Below are positions 60,913 through 64,000 of a DNA stretch of 64,000 nucleotides, in pieces (within the stretch, counting starts at the first letter, position 1; every line of letters starts with the position of its first letter). A program made the translations under genes and the position numbers. Under the pieces are notes generated by a model. It ran no database searches. It worked only from the letters and a program-made list of their open reading frames with translations, and was not told the DNA's origin. Origin of the DNA: CAZMGB01 sp964565775 (GTDB taxonomy: Bacteria > Chloroflexota > Dehalococcoidia > DSTF01 > JALHUB01); the NCBI GenBank assembly GCA_964565775.1, contig CAZMGB010000002.1, forward strand, positions 124,001 to 188,000, read 5' to 3'.

Positions 60913-61350
60913 ATGCTACGGGGGAGGTTCGGCGACACGAGTGGGCGACCCTATCTTGAGGGTCGCCTCATTCTTCCCAAACTACGCATCGATAGCGATA
61001 TCTCTTGGTGCGTGGACACAGGTGCCGATAGAAGCTTGCTGATGCCCGGAGACGGTGTGCGGATGGGCATCGATTTCACCAAGCTCACACGCGAAACTGA
61101 ATCCGTTGGCGTCGGCGGGACTACCCGAAACTACCTCGAGGCGGCTTGGCTCGTGTTCTCTGTTCCGGGGCAGTTCCTGTATGCCTACACGGTGGACTTG
61201 GAAATCTCGCCTCCGTCCGGGGACATCATGGATCTGCCCTTTCTGCTTGGGCGGGAGATACTTCATCGATGGCGGATGACCTACAACTTCGTCAGGAAGC
61301 GCATCTCGTTTGACGTCTTGTCGGCAGATGTCGTGATCCCCATCCCTTAG
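60913..61350 (+). CDS. Retropepsin-like aspartic protease
   Basis: A 145-aa protein of the single-lobed aspartic protease type. The active-site motif is CVDTGADRSLL near residue 33 (DTG followed by a hydrophobic psi-loop), and the second conserved segment is LLGREILHRW near residue 110, as in the alpha-helix end of retropepsins. Such proteins act as dimers. No signal peptide or membrane segment is visible, so it is cytoplasmic. It follows the DUF5678-like gene in one unit; the partner may be its substrate, inhibitor or chaperone. Confidence 0.8.
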   Translation: MLRGRFGDTSGRPYLEGRLILPKLRIDSDISWCVDTGADRSLLMPGDGVRMGIDFTKLTRETESVGVGGTTRNYLEAAWLVFSVPGQFLYAYTVDLEISPPSGDIMDLPFLLGREILHRWRMTYNFVRKRISFDVLSADVVIPIP

Positions 61351-61355
61351 TACGC

Positions 61356-61586
61356 GTGTCTCATTGTGAGCTGGCATGGCAGGACGCCGCCCCCCTGGCG
61401 GGGTGCTGTCGCAAGGTGGTCGCGGCCCTCGCTAGCGGCCACGCCAAGCTCGACGAGCTGACGCAGGACTTCCCCTCCCTCAGAGACCGCATCGCCGAGC
61501 TGGAGGCGATGGCCCGCTGGACCACGCAGCGGAAGGCCCGCCTGCCGGCTGGGCAGGCCCGCATACGCCTGACGTATAATCTATGA
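61356..61586 (+). CDS. Doubtful short ORF, possible C-terminal remnant
   Basis: An open frame of 76 codons from a GTG six bases after the retropepsin-like stop. The middle is a heptad-like helix (KLDELTQDFPSLRDRIAELEAM). The end is supplied by a palindromic repeat (LPAGQA). There is no recognised family and no good ribosome-binding site. It may be a decayed helical tail of a lost gene. Confidence 0.3.
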   Translation: MSHCELAWQDAAPLAGCCRKVVAALASGHAKLDELTQDFPSLRDRIAELEAMARWTTQRKARLPAGQARIRLTYNL

Positions 61587-61633
61587 ACGTCGGGCTACAG
61601 CGCCCCATCCCCTGAATGCGAAGGTGACGGCCG

Positions 61634-62581
61634 ATGACGGCGGCCGGGCCGGACCAGCCCCTCTATCTTTCCCTCAGCGACGCCGAGTGGCGGCGCCGCG
61701 TCGACGAGGCGTGGGAGCTGTTGCGCTCCCCCTGCCGCGTCTGCCCCCGCTACTGCAAGGTCGACCGCACGGACCGCGCGACGACGAAGGTAGGCTTCTG
61801 CCGCGTCAAGGATAGGGCAGTCGTCTACTCCTATCACGCCCACTTCGGCGAGGAGGACCCCCTGCGGGGCTGGCGCGGCTCAGGGACGATCTTCTTCTCG
61901 TCCTGCAACCTCGCCTGCCGCTTCTGCCAGAACTGGGAGATCTCGCAGCTCCGGCAGGGCGTCGAGGTGGAGCCGGAGGGGCTTGCGGATATGATGCTCG
62001 CCCTCCAGGCGCGGGGCTGCCACAACGTGAATCTGGTGTCACCCTCCATCTACACGCCCCAGATCATGAAGGCCACCCATTTGGCCTGCCGGCGCGGCCT
62101 GCGCCTGCCCTTCGTCTACAACACGGGCGCCTACGACTCGCCCGAGAGCCTGCGCCTCCTCGACGGCATCGTCGACATCTACATGCCCGACGCCAAGTAC
62201 TCCGACGACCGCATCGCCGGCCGCTACTCGCTGGTGAAGGACTACTGGCAGAGGGCGAGGGAGGCGCTGCGGGAGATGCACCGCCAGGTGGGCGACCTCG
62301 TCATCGGGGAGGACGGCGTCTCGCGCCGGGGCGTGCTGGTGCGTCATCTGGTGCTGCCGGAGGGGCTGGCGGGCACCCGCGAGGTCGCACGCTTCCTGGC
62401 ACGAGCACTTTCGCCGAATACCTACGTCAACATCATGGGCCAGTACCGGCCCGAGAACAGAGCGCGGGAGTACCCGCCCCTCGACCGGCGGCTGCGGCAA
62501 GAAGAGCTGGTCGAGGCCGTCCGCATCGCACGGGAGGAGGGGCTGAGCCGCTTCGACGAGCGCTGGCAGGCCCTCCTCTAG
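61634..62581 (+). CDS. Radical SAM protein, PFL-activating-enzyme-like (COG1313 type)
   Basis: A 315-aa protein. The cluster motif CNLACRFC near residue 93 provides the CxxxCxxC ligands, preceded by an N-terminal CRVCPRYC. GCHNVNLVSPSIYTPQIM and YMPDAKYSD are typical of the uncharacterised radical SAM family near AmrS and pyruvate formate-lyase activators. There is no AMMECR1 or glycyl-radical gene beside it, so the substrate is open. A TATAAT at 61575-61580 may be its -10 box. It is convergent with nadD. Confidence 0.82.
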   Translation: MTAAGPDQPLYLSLSDAEWRRRVDEAWELLRSPCRVCPRYCKVDRTDRATTKVGFCRVKDRAVVYSYHAHFGEEDPLRGWRGSGTIFFSSCNLACRFCQNWEISQLRQGVEVEPEGLADMMLALQARGCHNVNLVSPSIYTPQIMKATHLACRRGLRLPFVYNTGAYDSPESLRLLDGIVDIYMPDAKYSDDRIAGRYSLVKDYWQRAREALREMHRQVGDLVIGEDGVSRRGVLVRHLVLPEGLAGTREVARFLARALSPNTYVNIMGQYRPENRAREYPPLDRRLRQEELVEAVRIAREEGLSRFDERWQALL

Positions 62582-62598
62582 AAGCGCTCTCAGAGACC

Positions 62599-63210
62599 CT
62601 ACGACTGGTGGTAGAGGCCGTGCTCTGATATGTACTCAGCGACGGCCGCCGGCACGAGGCCTTGCAGGCTGAGCCCCTGCCTCGCCCGCTCCCGCAGGGC
62701 CGTGGCGCTGATATCGACGACGGGCATGTCGAGTGGAATCAGCCTGCCGGCCAGACCGGGGATGGTGGACTCGAGCGGGGCCCTCGGGCGGGACGTGCCG
62801 GCCCTCGGAGCTACGACCAGCGTGGCTAGCTCTGCGATGCGCCGCGGCTCCTTCCAGTTCGGCATGTCGCGGAGGGCGTCCTCTCCCAGCAGGAAATAGA
62901 GCTCCGCATCCGGCCCATACTGTCGCGCCAGCTCCGCCAGCGTGTCGACGGTGTAGGACGGCCCCTCCCGTTCGACCTCCAGGGTGCACACCTCGAAGCG
63001 AGAGTCATTAGCGGCGGCGAGGCGCACCATGGCCAGCCGGCGATGAGCGGGCGTGACCTCCTGCCCTGCCTTGCGCCACGGGTCGCCGGCGGGCACGAAG
63101 AGCACTCGCTCCAGCGGCAGCCGCGACAGCGCCTCCGCCGCCAGGATGAGATGCCCCATGTGCGGCGGATCGAAGGTGCCTCCGAGGACGCCCAGCTTCA
63201 CTCTCGCCAC
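62599..63210 (-). CDS. nadD: Nicotinate-nucleotide adenylyltransferase
   Basis: A 203-aa nucleotidyltransferase that adenylates NaMN to form deamido-NAD in NAD synthesis. The ATP motif GGTFDPPHMGHL is near residue 10 and the SxTxxR-type motif is DISATALRERARQG near 164. GDPWRKAGQEVTPAHRRLAM is also typical. The GTG start lies inside the obg end (13-base overlap), a frequent pairing obg-nadD. Confidence 0.93.
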   Translation of the reverse strand: MARVKLGVLGGTFDPPHMGHLILAAEALSRLPLERVLFVPAGDPWRKAGQEVTPAHRRLAMVRLAAANDSRFEVCTLEVEREGPSYTVDTLAELARQYGPDAELYFLLGEDALRDMPNWKEPRRIAELATLVVAPRAGTSRPRAPLESTIPGLAGRLIPLDMPVVDISATALRERARQGLSLQGLVPAAVAEYISEHGLYHQS

Positions 63211-64000
63211 TCCATCTCGACCGAGCCGAAGCGGACGCGGTCGCCGGGCTGCACGCCCGCCCGCCGCAGGGCACCCACCACTCCCATCCGCGTCAGCCGC
63301 CGCAGCACCTCCTGCCGTGCCTCCTCACTCTCCAGCCCCATCATCTCGATCGCCGCCACTGCCCTCTCCCCCTCGACGCGATAGACATGGTCGCCCCCGC
63401 TCACCGTGAACCTCGGACGGCGAGCCGGCGGCCGTAGCACGACCGGCTCCGGCGCTGGTTCCGCCTCCTCCTCTGAAAGCGCCGCCAGCAGCACCCGCAG
63501 CAGCGTGTCGACACCCTCGCCGGTCGCAGCCGACACGAAGAGCGGCGGCAGAGTCTCCCTGGCAAGAGCCGTCTCCAACGACGCACGCCGCTCCCGCACC
63601 TCCGGCAGGTCCAGCTTGTTCACTACCAAGACCTGCCGCTTCCCGGCGAGCGCCTCATTGAACGCGGCCATCTCCGAGTTCAGCGTCTCGACGTCGCACG
63701 CCGGATCAGGCCGGGTGCCGTCGATGAGGTGCACGAGCACCCTCGTGCGCTCGACGTGACGCAGGAACTGATGCCCGAGTCCTGCCCCTTCGTGCGCCCC
63801 TTCGATGATGCCGGGGATATCGGCCATTACGAATGACTCGTAGCCTACCTCTACCACACCCAGCACCGGCTCGAGCGTCGTGAACGGATACGAGGCGACC
63901 TTCGGCCGCGCCCGCGAGACCCGCCGGAGAAGCGTTGACTTACCCGCGTTCGGCAGCCCAACGATCCCCACGTCAGAGAGCAATTTCAGGTCCAGAGCGA
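63198..64000 (-). CDS. obgE: GTPase Obg (CgtA), 5' part outside the window
   Basis: The visible 267 residues contain the G domain: GLPNAGKST (G1), DIPGIIEGAHEGAGLGHQFLRHVERT (G3 and switch), and NKLD (G4). The C-terminal OCT domain ends in RFGSVEMEWRE. The N-terminal glycine-rich Obg fold is missing because the frame continues past the right edge. Obg assists 50S assembly and stringent control. It is followed by nadD with 13 bases overlap. Confidence 0.93.
   Translation of the reverse strand, partial: ALDLKLLSDVGIVGLPNAGKSTLLRRVSRARPKVASYPFTTLEPVLGVVEVGYESFVMADIPGIIEGAHEGAGLGHQFLRHVERTRVLVHLIDGTRPDPACDVETLNSEMAAFNEALAGKRQVLVVNKLDLPEVRERRASLETALARETLPPLFVSAATGEGVDTLLRVLLAALSEEEAEPAPEPVVLRPPARRPRFTVSGGDHVYRVEGERAVAAIEMMGLESEEARQEVLRRLTRMGVVGALRRAGVQPGDRVRFGSVEMEWRE

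Overview
The window is a gene-dense, high-GC bacterial chromosome segment that looks like core genome with a few accessory insertions. Several features point to a monoderm bacterium, probably Chloroflexota; the phylum is an inference and was not tested. They are T-box control of ileS, a MurT/GatD pair, a DarA-type cyclic-di-AMP receptor, an AmaP/Asp23-like anchor, LytR-CpsA-Psr and Lgt proteins, and a RodZ-like protein with a PASTA tail. No tRNA, rRNA or CRISPR array was seen.

Layout. 0-11.6 kb: glycerate kinase; two small genes behind a LexA-box promoter; mtaB, an AmaP-like anchor, scpB and ylxP; a divergent RodZ-like/LCP pair; an alcohol dehydrogenase; rpsT with a histone-like tail divergent from murJ; and a double zinc-ribbon protein. 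11.6-23 kb: a T-box leader interrupted by an 8-nt-periodic hairpin, a methyltransferase remnant, ileS carrying palindromic insertions in its reading frame, darA, a YihY protein, then proB and proA. The two proline genes are split by a methyltransferase-nuclease fusion and a GIY-YIG gene, both bordered by repeats. 23-38 kb: mostly membrane and metabolic genes (VTT protein, cation efflux, UPF0104-like protein, DUF362 protein, split transketolase, queD, transporters, patatin, lgt with two thiol-disulfide proteins, a ResB-like protein). 37.6-46 kb: a close-packed minus-strand run from csoR and copA through a methyltransferase, an M50 protease and murT/gatD to an M23 lipoprotein.

46-52.5 kb is a molybdenum-flavoured region: a PadR regulator with modABC, a TatA-zinc-ribbon protein, and two XdhC-type proteins around a TrmO-FmdE fusion. 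No molybdoenzyme structural gene is present, so this looks like supply and maturation for an enzyme encoded elsewhere. 52.6-58 kb holds a ClC channel with regulatory domains, a YchF-like protein with an altered P-loop, a MagIII-like glycosylase and a second TrmO. 58-64 kb holds gyrB behind a structured leader that I do not recognise, a two-gene DUF5678-like/retropepsin-like cassette, a radical SAM protein, nadD and a truncated obg.

The best candidates for something undescribed are the structured gyrB leader, the small-protein/retropepsin cassette, the LexA-box zinc-ribbon operon, the TrmO-FmdE/XdhC cluster and the methyltransferase-nuclease fusion lodged between proB and proA. Start codons, promoters and hairpins were read by eye; homology statements rest on recognised motifs, not on searches.
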